Positions 1 through 12,200 of a DNA stretch of 64,000 bases are shown in pieces. The notes below the pieces were generated by a model. It searched no databases. It had not been told where the DNA came from and saw only the letters and a list, made by a program, of their open reading frames with translations. Each line of letters starts with the position of its first letter. Within the stretch, counting starts at the first letter, position 1. The stretch is from Gnetum montanum (Eukaryota > Streptophyta > Gnetopsida > Gnetales > Gnetaceae): the NCBI GenBank assembly GCA_015680685.1, contig MNCI01006679.1, positions 66,034-130,033 of the forward strand. The letters are read 5' to 3'. Made by a program: the position numbers and the translations under genes.

Positions 1-900
1 CCTACTTGGAATTCTTTTTTAAGTGAATGTTTATATGCATATCGCTTATATTTATCTTGGGTAGCTTGTAAATTTTTTTTAACAATTGTGATTATTTTTT
101 CCATTATTTTTATTTCTTCTTCCTTCCATTTCATTCTTAAGGTTGGATCTACCCAGGTTAGTGGTGTATAGTAGTTATGTCCATATACTACTACGAATGG
201 TGTTCGATGTATGGAACCTTGATAATTGTTATTATAGGTAAATTTTTCCAAGTGCAAGTAATTCTTCCACATTTTTAGTTAACTCCCACCATATCTTCCT
301 AGGATATCTTCTAATATTCTAGTTACACATTCAATTTGTCCATCAGTCTTAGGATGGTAAGATATGCTAAATCTTAACTAGGTTTCAATCTCTTTGAAGA
401 AATTTTTCTAGAATTTGGATATGAACTTCGGATCTTGGTCTGAGGTGATAGATTTTGAAAATCATGCAATCGAAATACTTCATGTATGAATTTTTATGCT
501 GCTTCTTCTATTGTGTTTGTAGATTTCAAAGTTATAAAATGTGCCATCTTTGATAGATGATTAACCACTACCAAAATTGAGTCATTTCGCTTTTTGGTTA
601 TTGGAAATCCCACAATGAAATCCTTGGTGACATCTTCCCATCTTCGGGTTGGGAATTTCATAGGTTGTAATAACCAATTAGGTTTCCTCTATTTAGCTTT
701 TATTCTTTGGTAGGTTGGACAATTTTTAATGTATGAGGATACATCATTCTTCATTCTAGGTTAGAAATAAGATTTGTGTATCATCATATAATTCTTAATA
801 TAACTTGGGTGTGTTGTGTATGGTACTTAATGTGCTTCACACAACAACCTTAATCTCCAATTTTCTTCTAGTATGCATACTCTTTGTCCTTTCATCAATA
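1..900 (-). pseudogene. Ty3/gypsy integrase, broken (element E)
   Basis: Read on the minus strand, this is the integrase end of element E and runs off the left edge. The zinc-binding part lies near 860-700 (His residues in the THPSYIK stretch, then a CPTY half-motif where a second Cys is lost). It is followed by RPNWLLQP, then WEDVTKDFIVGFP (first catalytic Asp), then DSILVVVNHLSKMAHF. After a frame change come DQDPKF (second Asp) and YHPKTDGQIECV (the Glu). The order and wording are those of plant Ty3/gypsy integrases. Several stops and frameshifts make it non-functional. It is downstream of RNase H at 1040-1521, as expected for gypsy rather than copia. Family assignment is firm; the sublineage is not. 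Confidence 0.85.
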
Positions 901-1039
901 GATTGTTAGAGGTAAGTTGATATCGAGGCTTAGAAGAAATACTGGTTAAAATATTCTTAAAATAAGGATATATTTTTATTTTTTTTCCTTAATTTCTTTT
1001 TCCATAGGGGTATTTACCACACCTATCATCAAGTTCCAC

Positions 1040-1521
1040 ATTCAACTAAGGGCATTAACTATCACATTTTGCTTACCAAGGATATATTTGATTTCAAAAT
1101 CATATTCAGCTAATAATTCTATCCATAATCTTTAACAAGTATTCAAAATAGGCTATCTCTATAAATATTCTAAACTTTTATGATATGTTTTTAGTGCAAA
1201 CCTTCTTCAACAAAGATAATGTCTTCAAACTTTAAAAGCATGAACAATTACTAGCAATTCTAAATCATGGGTTGAGTAATTTACCTTAAATTTTTGTAAT
1301 TTACAAGATTCATAACATACCACTTTATCTTCCTATGAAAGAAATACACCAATTCCTATTCCATAGGCATCTGGGGATACTTCAAATGGTAATTCTTCAT
1401 TCAAAATTCTTAAAATAGATGCTGTTGTTAGCATCTTTAATTTAAGCAAAGTTTCCTTGCATTTTTCATCAAACTTAAACACATGTTTTTGGAACAAAAG
1501 GTCAATCAATGAGGCTACCAA
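1040..1521 (-). pseudogene. Ty3/gypsy RNase H, broken (element E)
   Basis: This minus-strand stretch encodes a retroelement RNase H. It begins with PFEVSPDAYGIGIGVFLS, the usual Asp-containing first strand, continues with a CYESCKL segment and THDLELLVIVHAF (catalytic Glu region), then LKTYHKSLEYL, WIELLAEYDFEIKYI and GKQNVIVNALS. These blocks occur in the standard order between RT (1600-2430) and integrase (1-900). The DH of the usual TDH block reads TYH and the final DALS reads NALS, so catalytic residues as well as the frame are damaged. No second archaeal-type RNase H follows before the integrase, so element E is not of the Tat type. Confidence 0.85.
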
Positions 1522-1599
1522 GGAAAAATAATCTTTAATGAAACATCAATAAAAAATAGCCAAACCCAAGAAACTATGAATCACAGTAGCATCTTTTAA

Positions 1600-2430
1600 T
1601 TCAGGCTAGTCTTGAATCACACTAACTTTTGTTGGATCTACTTGTGATCCTTTCTTAGAAAGTATATGGCCCAAGTATGAAAATTCTTCCTTAAAGAGTT
1701 CACATTTACTCAATTTAGCTTTTAATTTATGATCTTTAAAAATTTCCATTGTAATTTTCAAATGTTTAACATGTTCTTCTCTTGACTTAGAATAAACAAG
1801 TATATCATCGATAAGTACTATAACAAACTGATTAAGATATTCATGAAAAATATTATTTATTAATGTCATTAATGTTGTAGGTGCATTAATTAATTCAAAA
1901 AACATCACAAAAAATTTTTATTATCCATATTTGGTTCTAAAAGCAGTTTTCTCAATATCTTTCTCCTTAATCCTTATTTGGTGATAAATTGATTTTAAAT
2001 CAATCTTTGTAAAATAACATGCACTTGTAAGTTAATCAAACAAATCATTGATCCTAGGAAAAGGGTAAATATTTTTAATCTTCACATTATTCAATGCCAT
2101 ATAATTGATGCATAATCTTAACATATCATCTTTCTTTTTAATGAATAAGACTAGTGCATCCCAAGATGATACACTAGGTTGAATTTTTCCTTCTTCCAAT
2201 AATTGATCTAATTGGAGTTTTAATTCTATTAATTTAGAAGTGGAAAATCTATAATGGGATTTTGAAATAGGTTGTGTACTAGGAAACATATTAATAGCAT
2301 CCTCAATAGTTTTTTTGGGAGGTAGTTCTCTTGTTTCACCAAACATTAAATCTTTATATTCCTCATGTTTCTTTGGAATCTCAATACTTGAAGATCTCTG
2401 AGGTTGGGTTACTTTGACAAACAATATCAT
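1600..2430 (-). pseudogene. Ty3/gypsy reverse transcriptase, broken (element E)
   Basis: Minus-strand reverse transcriptase split into two main open stretches. The upstream part (2430-2035) has a [14 protein letters not shown] thumb/finger entry, [34 protein letters not shown] and [13 protein letters not shown], the classical gypsy RT fingers. The downstream part (1908-1606) has LINAPTTLM, the catalytic box VLIDDILVYS (LIDD in place of the usual YxDD), CELFKEEFSYLGHILSKKG and a DPTKV segment leading to RNase H. The piece between them (about 1909-2034) is frameshifted. The protein would copy retroelement RNA into DNA. Here it is a fossil with internal stops. Confidence 0.88.
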
Positions 2431-2492
2431 AACATCCTTTTTAACTAATATTTTTGCTTTCTTAATGGTTATTATTGTATGAATTTGCCTTA

Positions 2493-2879
2493 CTATTCAT
2501 ACCCCCTTAGAACCCTAACTCCAGTGGTTGGGACTTTTAAAATATGATTTTTATAGTGGGAAGTAATATCAAATTTTTGTAGGAAAGACATTTCTAAAAT
2601 TGCATCAACATAACCTAGTTCAAATTTTAAAAATTCATCAATGAAAGACATGTTTTGCAAAGTAAACTTAATTTCTCCATACTTGGTATGCTTGCTCATG
2701 GTTGTTCTATCTCCAAGTTCTATCTTAGTAATTTTCTTGGAAGATAAAGTTAATCTCAATAAATTGATTAACTTTGGAGAAATAAAGTTATCAATAGCAC
2801 CACTATCAATCAAAAATTTAATTTCTTTACCTTTAATTGAACATTCAAAACTTAGTAAAGAAAATTGAAATTTACGCAA
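2493..2879 (-). pseudogene. Retroviral-type aspartic protease (element E)
   Basis: About 128 codons open on the minus strand. The segment KGKEIKFLIDSGAIDNFIS carries the DSG active-site triad of retropepsin-like proteases, preceded by FSLLSFECSI as the first beta strand. Farther on, DAILEMSFLQKFDI corresponds to the conserved G-M-D/S-W/F-L block (ILGMDWL in relatives) that precedes RT. It sits between gag (2950-4123) and RT, in the Ty3/gypsy order. It would cut the Gag-Pol polyprotein. The DSG triad is intact, but flanking frames are broken, so a functional polyprotein is not expected. Confidence 0.85.
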
Positions 2880-2949
2880 GCAAATTGAGATTTATGCAAA
2901 CTTGAGTTAGTTGATGTATATCTTCTTCACAGCTATGGTGGTGGTTGGA

Positions 2950-4123
2950 ATTTTTCCTTTGTTCATGTTTGGGTTAGGTTTTTGATTTCTGATTTGGTTG
3001 GTCCTTTGTACCTTTGTTTGTAATTTTGGACAATCTCATTTGAAATGATCTTTGTGACAAAAAAAAAAAAGAAACAATCTTGATCCTGATCAAGCTCTTT
3101 TGGTTAGTATTTTCTCTATGATTGTTTATGGAAGGGTAGCTTGTCAAAGAGTTTCTTGTTGAAGGGTAGCTCGTATATGATTCAATTCTTCATAATCCTT
3201 AGTAATTCTGTATGCTTCATCGATGGTTTGAGGATTATGGGCTCATGTTTGGGGATGGAGTTAAGCATGTAGTCGACCAATGAACTTTGAAGCTAATTAT
3301 CCCTCATCCCAATGGCTTACATACCAAATTCCTTATAGTAATTCTCTATGGATTGCCTTCCCAATCTTAAGGAATCAAATCTTATTTTGTGCTCCTTGAG
3401 GAAAGAATCAGGTACAAATTTTTCTTCAAAGTCTTGACAAAAATTAAGCCAATTTGTAATCAAACCTTGAGATCTGAGTCCATTCCATCATGTTGCCAAA
3501 AGTTCTCTAAAATACAAGGAGATAAATTTTAAACATTCTTGGCTTGACAAATTCAAATTATCAAAGTAGTTTTTCATTATATCAAGCCAATCCTTTGCCT
3601 TGGCATTAGATCTAGGGGCTCCATCATAATGATCTAATTTTACTTTCTTAGCATGAACTTGTGTTAGAAATTCTCTAGGTGGATTAATCTAGTTCCCATA
3701 TCCTTCATATCCAATTTCTACTTTATGGCCTAAAGGAGGTATCTTAGTATCTTGTTAACTAGCAAGTGGGGGTTGATTTTGGTGTGGACCCCTAGTTGGA
3801 AGTTGAGCTTGATCTTGATGTTGATCCCTAGGTGAAACCTGGATAGGATTTGAAGGCTAAGTGAGATGGTTAGTTAATTACGTGATGGAGTCTATAAAGA
3901 AATCCATCTTTCTTTGCACATTTGACCATTTATCCTCTAAACTTTGGGATGATTTCCTAATTTCCTTAGACATATTTTGCATGTTTATCCTAAACCTTTG
4001 ATTTGATTGATGAAGCTCTTCTTGAATACCCCTGATCTCATTAATTTTATCTTCAAGGGAAATCATTTGGTCATTAACTTTGGCCTCCATTGCTCTCCAA
4101 TTTATTCTTTGGGTTCTAAACAT
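2950..4123 (-). pseudogene. Ty3/gypsy gag, broken (element E)
   Basis: The frame starts at an ATG at 4123 with a short coiled coil rich in Glu, Gln and Lys (81 codons to the first stop), then a Pro/Gln-rich linker with PTRGPHQNQPPL. The capsid-like retrotransposon-gag fold follows: KLDHYDGAPRSNAKAKDWLD, then SQECLKFISLYF and WLNFCQDFEEKFVPD, then FDSLRLGRQSIENYYKEF. Near 3030-3080 a nucleocapsid zinc knuckle is visible but expanded by a homopolymer, reading C-F-rich-C-HKD-HFK-stop-DC. The protein would coat element RNA. Multiple stops show it is dead. Protease follows at 2879. Confidence 0.8.
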
Positions 4124-4639
4124 TAGTAAGTTGAAGAAATTAGGTATGTTGGTAATCCTTAGCTTCTATGGCCCTTTTTATGGCTTTCAAAATAGTTAAT
4201 CAATTATAGAAGAAGTTGAAACTATCATAGACTTCTTCCTAAGCACCAAATCCTAATTGTTGTTGGGAACTTAAATAATGGATTAAAACAATAATTTTCT
4301 ATAATCCAAAAGTTAAATTTGATAGTTCCATTGAGCCAAGAAGGTTCAAATTTGTTGAAATAATTTTTCTTTCAGTTGAAAATGGACTTTGAATTCAAAA
4401 GTTATAGCATTTTTGAATTTACAAAAACTCACATGTTTTTCAAAACTTTCTTAGAGGTCACACATCCTAGTTCTACTCCAGAACAAGCACACTTAATGAA
4501 AATTTTTTTATCTTCATTATTACCAAGGCACCAATTTTGAAATTTTGAAAATGTTTATGCTCGTTCTTAATTTAAATTGATGATTAATGATGAAAAGTTT
4601 AAATTTTTCCATTAGCTTATGAACATTTCAAAATTTCCA
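4124..4639. other. Leader region upstream of element E gag
   Basis: No supported gene. This AT-rich stretch lies immediately upstream of the gag start of the minus-strand element. At 4520-4534 the minus strand reads TTGGTGCCTTGGTAA, which looks somewhat like a primer-binding site, but no convincing LTR boundary adjoins it, so I do not call one. Confidence 0.4.
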
Positions 4640-5560
4640 TCAATTGATGAGAATTTCAAATTTCTCATCTGCTGACAAAGAATTTTTCCACTGCTTGGCA
4701 ATAGAAATGATGGTGGTAGTAGAAGAGGTGGCATGTTGGTGGTGGAGTCCAGGGAGGCTGCTAGCAATGTTGACAGCCAGATTGGGTGGTAGTGGTGTCA
4801 TGTTTTCTACTACTAGTGATGATGTAGTCATTTTCTTGGGTGTTGCTAGGGCTTGCATAGCTCGTTTCAAGGTTTATGCAGCCCTCCACTAGGATTGCAT
4901 GGCCTGTCTCAGGGCCAATGTGACCGCTCTCAAGGTTCGTGTGGCCCTCCACAGGGCTCTTGTGGCCCCTCTCTAGGGCCCGCACTACCAGTCACTAGCT
5001 TGCATGGCCCATGCAGGGCTTGCACAACTTTTGTGCATGGAACCAAATAGGATTGGAATGAAGCATCTTGTCAAAAGAGGCAATGATTGATGATGTTAGG
5101 AGAGGTGATGATCAGTGAAAGGGGAGGTGATGATCGACAGTGCAAGGGGTGATGATTTGCTACATGGGAGGTAATGTTTAGCGGCATGGAAGGTGATGTT
5201 TGGTGGCATGGAGGTGATGATCCACAACATGGGAGGTGATGTTTGGTGGCAGAGGAGGTAATGATCCATGTTCTTGGTGATTAAGGATGCGCATGCATAT
5301 AGACGACGTAGAGAAATAAGAGTAGTAGATGGAATGGATTCCAAGCATAGTAATAGGTGTAGGGCATAATATGGCAATGGGTGGTAAGGTAAGGTAGCAT
5401 GAATGAGTAGGCAACGGGCACAAGGTAGTAGATGACAATAGGCGATAGTAGACATTAGCAAGGATGGGTGGTGGCAGGAATAGACAATGCATGGGCCATG
5501 GCTGTCCTTGGGCTTGTCCTTGGCTAGTAGTAGAGCCTAACAGCATATGGCAGAAGGATC
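4640..5560. repeat. GC-richer, internally repetitive leader block
   Basis: This block is clearly richer in G and C than its surroundings. From about 4880 to 5000 it has diverged units built on GTGGCCCTCCACAGGGCTCT. From about 5090 to 5270 it has imperfect units of roughly 25-40 bp built on GGAGGTGATGATC and GGTGGCATGG. Open frames exist on both strands but their sequence is compositional (Pro, Gly, Leu, His) and matches no domain I know. It may be a minisatellite-like part of the E leader or an older inserted sequence. Confidence 0.5.
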
Positions 5561-5987
5561 AGTTGTAGCCTTGTTGAGGGTTTGGATTTTTTTAATATAA
5601 AATTTTAAAATTTGGGGCTCAAAATCAAACCTTAGAGCTTTTGCCCCCTCCTTTTTCTTAAAATAAAAATTAAAAATTAAAAATTTAAAAAAGTAATTTT
5701 TTTCAAAATTAAATTTAAAAATTATTTTAAAAAATACTTTTTTAATTTTAAAATTGCATGTAAGTTAAGAAATGTTGTATCTCCCAAATCGTAAGTCAAA
5801 TTTTCACAAAATTGGTACCGTTGGAATCGTCTTAGAGAGCACTACATGTTGAGTTAGAGATAAGGCTATTTCAGTGAACTTAGAAATAAAAAAAATAAAA
5901 AAAAATTGAATGTTAGATTTATCAAATCCTTAATTAACTTGAGTTAAAACTTCTTGTTTATTCTTGCTAAGATTCTTGCAGTTGTAT

Positions 5988-8270
5988 TATAAATATGAGA
6001 AGAAGAAAGACTTTGCCCATCACAAACTAATATAAATAAAAGATTAAAAGATTCTATTAGTGGAGAAGCTTGCAGATTTTCTACCATCAAAGGATTCTAA
6101 CCATCCTCATGATGATCCCAAAGCATCAGGCTTCATATCTACCTCAAGGTTTTTCAAGTAGCTCACAATCAACCACTATTATTTTGCATTAAAATAAAGT
6201 ACTCTCTACTTTTGATTGTGTTTGTAGCTTACTTGGAAAGGAGGTGTTTCGGTACCTTACAACTTCAAGGTTATCTGATTTACTTGTCTTCCCTATTTTT
6301 AAACTCTTCCATTGCAAAGGTATTTTCATTAAATGGTGTGAACAATATAATAGTAAGAAAAGTTCCACTTCCTAGTTAGTTTTTGGAGCAATAACAATCC
6401 TTCCTTCTGATATTCAAACAACCTTGGGTTTTCAGTAAGGAGAGGATCCTTTCATTCCATCAACTTTCTCTCAAAAAATAAATTATCTAATTATGTTATT
6501 GATTCTACTTTTGTAGAAAGCCAATTTGTTCATGGAGATTTCATCAATGAGATTTACTTTGAATTATGTATACTCATATTTAGTAAGGTTTTATGGTATA
6601 AAAATAAATCATATGTTAATTCTTATTTCATTTACATACTTTATGGTGTCATAATTGGTAGAGTTTATGACTAGTCATTGTCTTCTTTCTTTGCCCAGTA
6701 TAATGCCATGACTAAAATTACTACTACCTAGGAAAATCCTACCAAATCTTATACCATATGTTGTGTACCCTTGTTCATGTGTTTGATTCTAAGTTATGAT
6801 CATCCAAATAAATTTTATAGTTATTACAATCTCTAATTATGTCTTGAATTTCTTAAAGATGAGAGAGTTAAAAGGGATAGAATTGAGTATGCCAAGAAAA
6901 GTTAGATGGCTTTACAGCAGGCTTAGAATCAAGAGGAAACCAAATAGGTATTTTTATGTATATATTATTTTCTTATTGTTGATTTTGCCTTTATTTTTTG
7001 TATTTGATAGTAAAATTTGGGCTATAGAATAAACCAATTTAGAGTGCCCAAGCTAGAGCTGCACAAGTTGAAGAAGTTCAAGGTACTTCAACCTTTGGTA
7101 CAATTCAACCATGAGAATAGATCACACTTATGACTCCCAAGGTATATATATATATATATAAAACTTAGTTTAATGTATTATTTGGTTTTCTAATTAATTT
7201 ATTTTTGTAGAAGCAACATACTGGGCAAATTTCTACCAGTCCAGTAGTTGTAAGAAACAAGCCCAACAACAACCCCAACAGCAAACTGAACAAAAAAGTA
7301 CAAGACAAAATAAAGAAATGTAACTAGAGGTAAGTTTTAATTATTTGAAGGTTTAAAGACTTCTGTTTTTCCTTTCTTCTATGTTGTATGATGTTGATTT
7401 TTTGTGTGTTATAGTTGTCTATGGAGTAGTAGTACTTTATCTAAGAGATGGATAGAGATGATGTAGGTGCCACTCTTGAATAGACTCCCATTCCTCCATC
7501 TAGATCATTGGGCATGCCTTCTTTTTCTTTGACACTTGTAAGAGGTTCCTTTCCATAGGCAGTATTGACACTAGTTCCTGAGTCTGTTCTAGTGGTATCT
7601 CAAGTTCTCCTTATTTGATGGAACAGATAGTGGCAGTTGCTAAAGAAAAAATTATGCTCCTTCAGTGTCTCGGTCAGTGAATTTTTGATAGCAAACCCTA
7701 TTCTATTTGTGAGGTTGTTTACCACTTATGGGAGTCTCAATCATGCAACTTCAAGGTAGATTATGATTTAGTACTGACTAGAGTCCCATCATCTTTGCAT
7801 CCAATTCCCAAGGATGCTTTGAATGTTGTCAAAGATTTGGAGCAACTCGTAGGAGAATTGGAGACTGCAATGTGCTTGGCTCGCCATCTAGAAACTCATG
7901 AATGGTTCCTCCAAATTAACAACAATTAGTTTCAAATAAATAATTTTTAATATTTACTCTTCCATTTTTCTCTTTTTGTTCATCACTTATAGTTTTAGTC
8001 TTATTTATGTAGAGGAAAGAAAAGGAATGATAAAAAGACATGGATGATCGATCGATTCAGATAGAGATGCTAAAGATCCAACTTAAAAGAAAGGAGAAAT
8101 TAGTAGCTGTAGCAAGGCATGTGACCAAGTATATCAAAAAATTATGTGATGGATTAGATGGATGTAAGGTAGTACTTAGCAAGAAGGATGCCACTGATGA
8201 AGAAAGAAAAGCACAATTAAAGATTGTCATAGATCTCCTCAATTCATTTGGTTGTAACAAATGATCACTG
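5988..8270 (+). pseudogene. Multi-exon gene remnant antisense to element E leader
   Basis: Several plus-strand segments look coding. A TATAAATA box lies at 5988-5995. After a possible acceptor (TTTGTAG) near 6228, a frame with few stops runs to about 7032, with FGAITILPSDIQTTLGF and a basic end LYSRLRIKRKPNR. A short segment at 7211-7320 is Asn/Gln/Lys-rich. A frame with one stop at 7618-7929 includes DALNVVKDLEQLVGELETA. A last ORF at 8040-8264 starts MDDRSIQIEMLKIQLKRKEK and looks coiled-coil; AATAAA follows near 8350. Candidate GT/AG intron ends separate the segments. The layout recalls antisense extra ORFs in plant Ty3/gypsy elements. Function and exact exons are unknown. Confidence 0.45.
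7143..7160. repeat. (TA)n microsatellite
   Basis: A perfect run of TA dinucleotides, in what would be an intron of the plus-strand gene remnant. Confidence 0.95.
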
Positions 8271-8401
8271 TTGTTTTCCTTACATCTTTTCCATCCTTAT
8301 GTTCCATTCTTCCTTTACATATACTCTGCTTGTACCTCTATTTTATGGTAATAATAAATAGAATAATATTTTCTTCCAATTTGTCTCTTGAATTGTGGTT
8401 T

Positions 8402-8413
8402 GCTCTGATACCA
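8402..8413 (-). promoter_or_regulatory. Primer-binding site (initiator Met tRNA type), element E
   Basis: The minus strand reads TGGTATCAGAGC, the 12-base complement to the 3' end of plant initiator tRNA-Met used by many plant LTR elements. It lies two bases inside the LTR at 8416-8923, on the side expected for a minus-strand element. Confidence 0.85.
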
Positions 8414-8415
8414 AA

Positions 8416-8923
8416 TGTGACATCCCATTCCTAGATGTCATAAAAATATGATCACTTAATGTATCACATTCATCGTTCTCTTAAATAATATAATGGAAAC
8501 ATCATAAATACTTAATAAATGAATTAACTAGTAAATAAATAATTAGTACTACAGAATAAAAAAGCAAAACATAAAAACTTTTATTAATAGGAGAGAGTAC
8601 TATCATGCCCTCTACGTTATCTTTCTATGCTACTTAAGCCTTAGAGGCAATCCACCATTTCCACCATAGTTAGGTTGTCTAGGCAAAGGGATGATTAGTC
8701 CCTTCTTGTCCTACTTCACCCTGCTCTCGTCACTTGCCTTTCCTAGCTTTGCAACTCCATGCTGACATGACCTCTAAACCTGGCCTCAAATGGCATAGTT
8801 CAAACCCTTTCTTAAGGGATACATGAATAATCATAACTTCTCATAACAAGGTGCCCCTTTATTTGAGGGTTAATTACATTGTTACAATTTGTTTCCACCC
8901 TTAGCAAGGGATAGGACATTACA
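8416..8923 (-). mobile_element. 5' LTR of minus-strand Ty3/gypsy element E
   Basis: About 508 bp. On the minus strand it starts TGTAATGTCC and ends GGGATGTCACA, an imperfect inverted-repeat pair with TG/CA termini, and is followed after two bases by the PBS at 8402-8413. The matching 3' LTR is not in the window and would be left of position 1. The right edge abuts a second, unrelated LTR (8924-9241), which shows that E was inserted into that element. Confidence 0.75.
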
Positions 8924-9241
8924 ACTTCTATTTCAGTATCTTTGTATTTACACTATGTGTTGCTACATTAATCATTTGACTCTATAACTATCATTATTTA
9001 AGTATATAGTTGGATAATGTCATGAGATTTACATAATTTCTCTTAATCTATTACATTCACATTGTTATGCCAATACTTATACCACTATTTGTCGGTTATC
9101 ATAAGTTACATTTTTTCTAGTTTGATATATATGTCATTTATATAAACTTTTATCATCATAATTTACATGTTTATGCTACTTGTTGATATTCTATTGGTTG
9201 GACTTGGCTATCCTCATATTGGGGATCTCAAATTCATAACA
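8924..9241 (+). mobile_element. 5' LTR (3' part) of element F
   Basis: This 318-bp stretch aligns along its whole length with about 12583-12903, sharing blocks such as CTTGTTGATATTCTATT and GGACTTGG near the end. It ends in ATAACA directly followed by a PBS. Its upstream part is missing because element E has inserted at 8923/8924. Divergence from the partner LTR is considerable, so F is old. Confidence 0.75.
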
Positions 9242-9260
9242 TGGTATTAGAGCAAGGTTG
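9242..9260 (+). promoter_or_regulatory. Primer-binding site of element F
   Basis: TGGTATTAGAGCAAGGTTG immediately follows the LTR end. It is the initiator Met tRNA type site with one change (TATTAG for TATCAG). Confidence 0.8.
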
Positions 9261-12200
9261 GTCTGTCCTTTTGTCCTTCATCAATAGTAATTGAAAGTTA
9301 TACAAGCTTACAATTATGGATTGTTAGTGGCATTTATTACATCATATAATTCAAAATTTTATTTATAGCATGACATGGCCCTTGATTTAGGGTATAGTAG
9401 CAACATGAACACAGAGCTTGTTTTTACTAAGCTTTTTTACAGTTGTAACAAGTTGTGCTTGCATTAGGAATTTCTGGTTATGATGATAATTTTAGAATTG
9501 CAAGTTGAATTAGTTGTTTTCTTCCTTGTTTTTTATGTGCATTTTCTAGTTTCTTTTCTTAAAATTAGTTAAATTCCCAAAAACATTCATCATTGCATGT
9601 TATTTTATTTTATTTTCCTTTAAGTAGTGAAGCATGATGTTAGTTGTTTATATAATTTTTTCTATGTGATTAGTTATAATGCCAAAAAAAGGACATCATC
9701 CTCAGTCACAAGGATTCATCATTGAAATGCCCATATAACAAGAGCTTGACCTTAAAAGTAGATTCATTGTACAATATGCTGACTATTCATTACATCATGA
9801 TTGTTGATTTGTTATGATCCTTGGATTTGGAATTGAGCATGAAACAATCCAATTACTGCATTGTGAAGGAGTTTAAGACTTCCATGCAAAACTATGTGCT
9901 CAAGGGTGTAGAGGTATTAATTGAAAAGATTCACAAGAAGTTTTTTGCATTTGGGCTTTTACTGTTTATCACATTTAAATTGCCAAACATTGATTATGAG
10001 GTAATGTCTGTTACACGAAAAAGCTATCATGAAATATGATTTTTATATAACTTCAATGAACATTTCAAGTTTCTAAAGTTGTCTTCCAAGTGTTTGAGAT
10101 TTTACTTTAGAACCATAACAAGTGAAGGTGAGGTAGAAGTATTAGGTATTAACCATGCTAATCTTCTCTACATGTTCAAAGATACTATTAGTTTTAATAA
10201 AAATGATAAGTTAAAAAACTTGTGGTTTCTATGGTTCTTCCTACAAGAACTATGGATTAAGATGACATTAATCATTTTTACCTACATCCATGTATGAAAC
10301 AAAAAGATTGATACCACTTGGAAAGCACTTAGTTTATTGCATTGAAAATAGTGCTTAAGAATAGAGATTAATTGGTTCAAAGTCCTCAAGAACAAAATAA
10401 AGTAGCAAGTAAGATTATGTTACCATTCTAATAAGGCACATTTCTCTCATGCTTTGTTATATATATTATGTCACATGTAGAGTTTTTTATAGTTAAGATT
10501 CTTGTGAGAACAAGAGATACCAATGCTAGCAACAAGTTGTATGGGGTCATGGGGCCATGGTTATTGACTTGGAAGGATAGGACACAAGTGGAAAAAAAGA
10601 AGAACACTAAACAAATAAAACCATTATGGTTCCAAATAATTCATTGTTAGATACTTCGAATGTACTATTAAAGAGTAGCACTGTTGATCAAGTCATGCAC
10701 CACCATTTCTTAGAGAATAAATTTTTGGAGTATGTAGTCAGAGTTAAATTCAAGAACACAATCATTAAGAAAGATATTCTAGATGAGTATGTATATAACT
10801 ACTTCACATGAAAAATCTTAATAAAGTGTAGTGATGAGCATCTAAAATCCAAGGTCATGAAGAGGGGAATGATAGATATAGATAAGTTTACAAAATATTT
10901 ATCTATCACCTATATTGACAATAAAATATTCCTCTTTCTCATTTATTCATATTATTATGCCATAGGCATGAATATAGAGAAGTATCTAGTGAAAGCTCAG
11001 TCCATCCACTAGAACACTTTGGCATAGGTGGATGAGATGAATAAGAAATTAAGAGACTTAGAGATCCAAGGGTCATTAAATATCTTGATCTAGGTAAAGT
11101 TTGAAGAATACAAAAGAAGAAGTACATACACTACTAAGAAAAGAAAAATAAGCTATGAAGGATTTATTATTGCCATTGAATTCAAAGGAGCTTCCACTCA
11201 CCATGGTTAATGTTGTATAGTTGCAAGTGGTGGAGAAATTAAATAAGAAGTTGTAGAATAAGATGGCTTAAATAATTACCAATCTAAACAAGGGGAATTT
11301 TGTAGAAAAATTTTCATTACAAAGTCTTGCTTTGGTTTGGTGGAATTTGGACATTAAAGTCAAAATCAATAAGATGATGTAGAAGGAGGAGAAATCCTTG
11401 AAAATTTGAAAGCTAAGAAAAAGACTCATTAACTACTTTAGTGAGAAAAACTATTAACATATTCTTTAATGCTTTAAATGCAAAAAAAAAATAAAAAAAT
11501 AGATATTCTAGATCCTACTCTTACCATCATCATGTTATACTAGAGTGGGCAACTAGAATAAAAATAAATACCATGATTTATGCATCTTCTTTCCTTGCAT
11601 CCTCTCCTTTTACTTCCTCTTAATTTTCCATGGTTGTAAAGGAAGAATCTTAGCTTCCTTAATATAAAATTACATTGAAGTCAAACATCAATGATAGTCC
11701 TAAACTCCAAGAATTTGATGTTGCATTAAATTCTGAGCTTGATAAATAAATAGTAGTTTATGAAGTTCTATGACTTTTAATGGTTTTCTATATCTATTAT
11801 GTTATGTCTACTATTTCTAGTGTTATTCACATATCCAAGTGAAATATCCCCTACTAAAATTTCTTATTATAAGTTACTTTTTATCCATTTAAAGAAATAG
11901 TTATTATGTTGAAGATATAATAAAGAATCTTGGATATATAGAGAACCATAACCATCAAGGTAATATGTTTTAAAATTTTGAGAAATATCTTTACTAGCTT
12001 AAAATAATTTATAAGTTTAATATTTTAATCATATTTGCTAAAATAAAAATGCAAAAATAATATAGGAACACTTGTTTGGCACTATTGGATTTTCCCCATA
12101 ATTTTGTTGCCTTTGAAACATATTCCTTAAGTGTAAGTGGTAAGGAAAAGTAAGTTTGTTAATTATTTGTCCTTTCTTAAGTTTTATTTAATCTATAATG

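Noticed and set aside
4520-4534. TTGGTGCCTTGGTAA on the minus strand as a PBS of element E
   Set aside because: No LTR with TG/CA ends adjoins it, and a much better PBS with an LTR exists at 8402-8923. It remains a possible alternative.
5096-5546. Overlapping minus-strand ORFs of about 120 codons
   Set aside because: Produced by the low-complexity repeat block; composition (Leu, His, Ser, Pro) follows the repeats.
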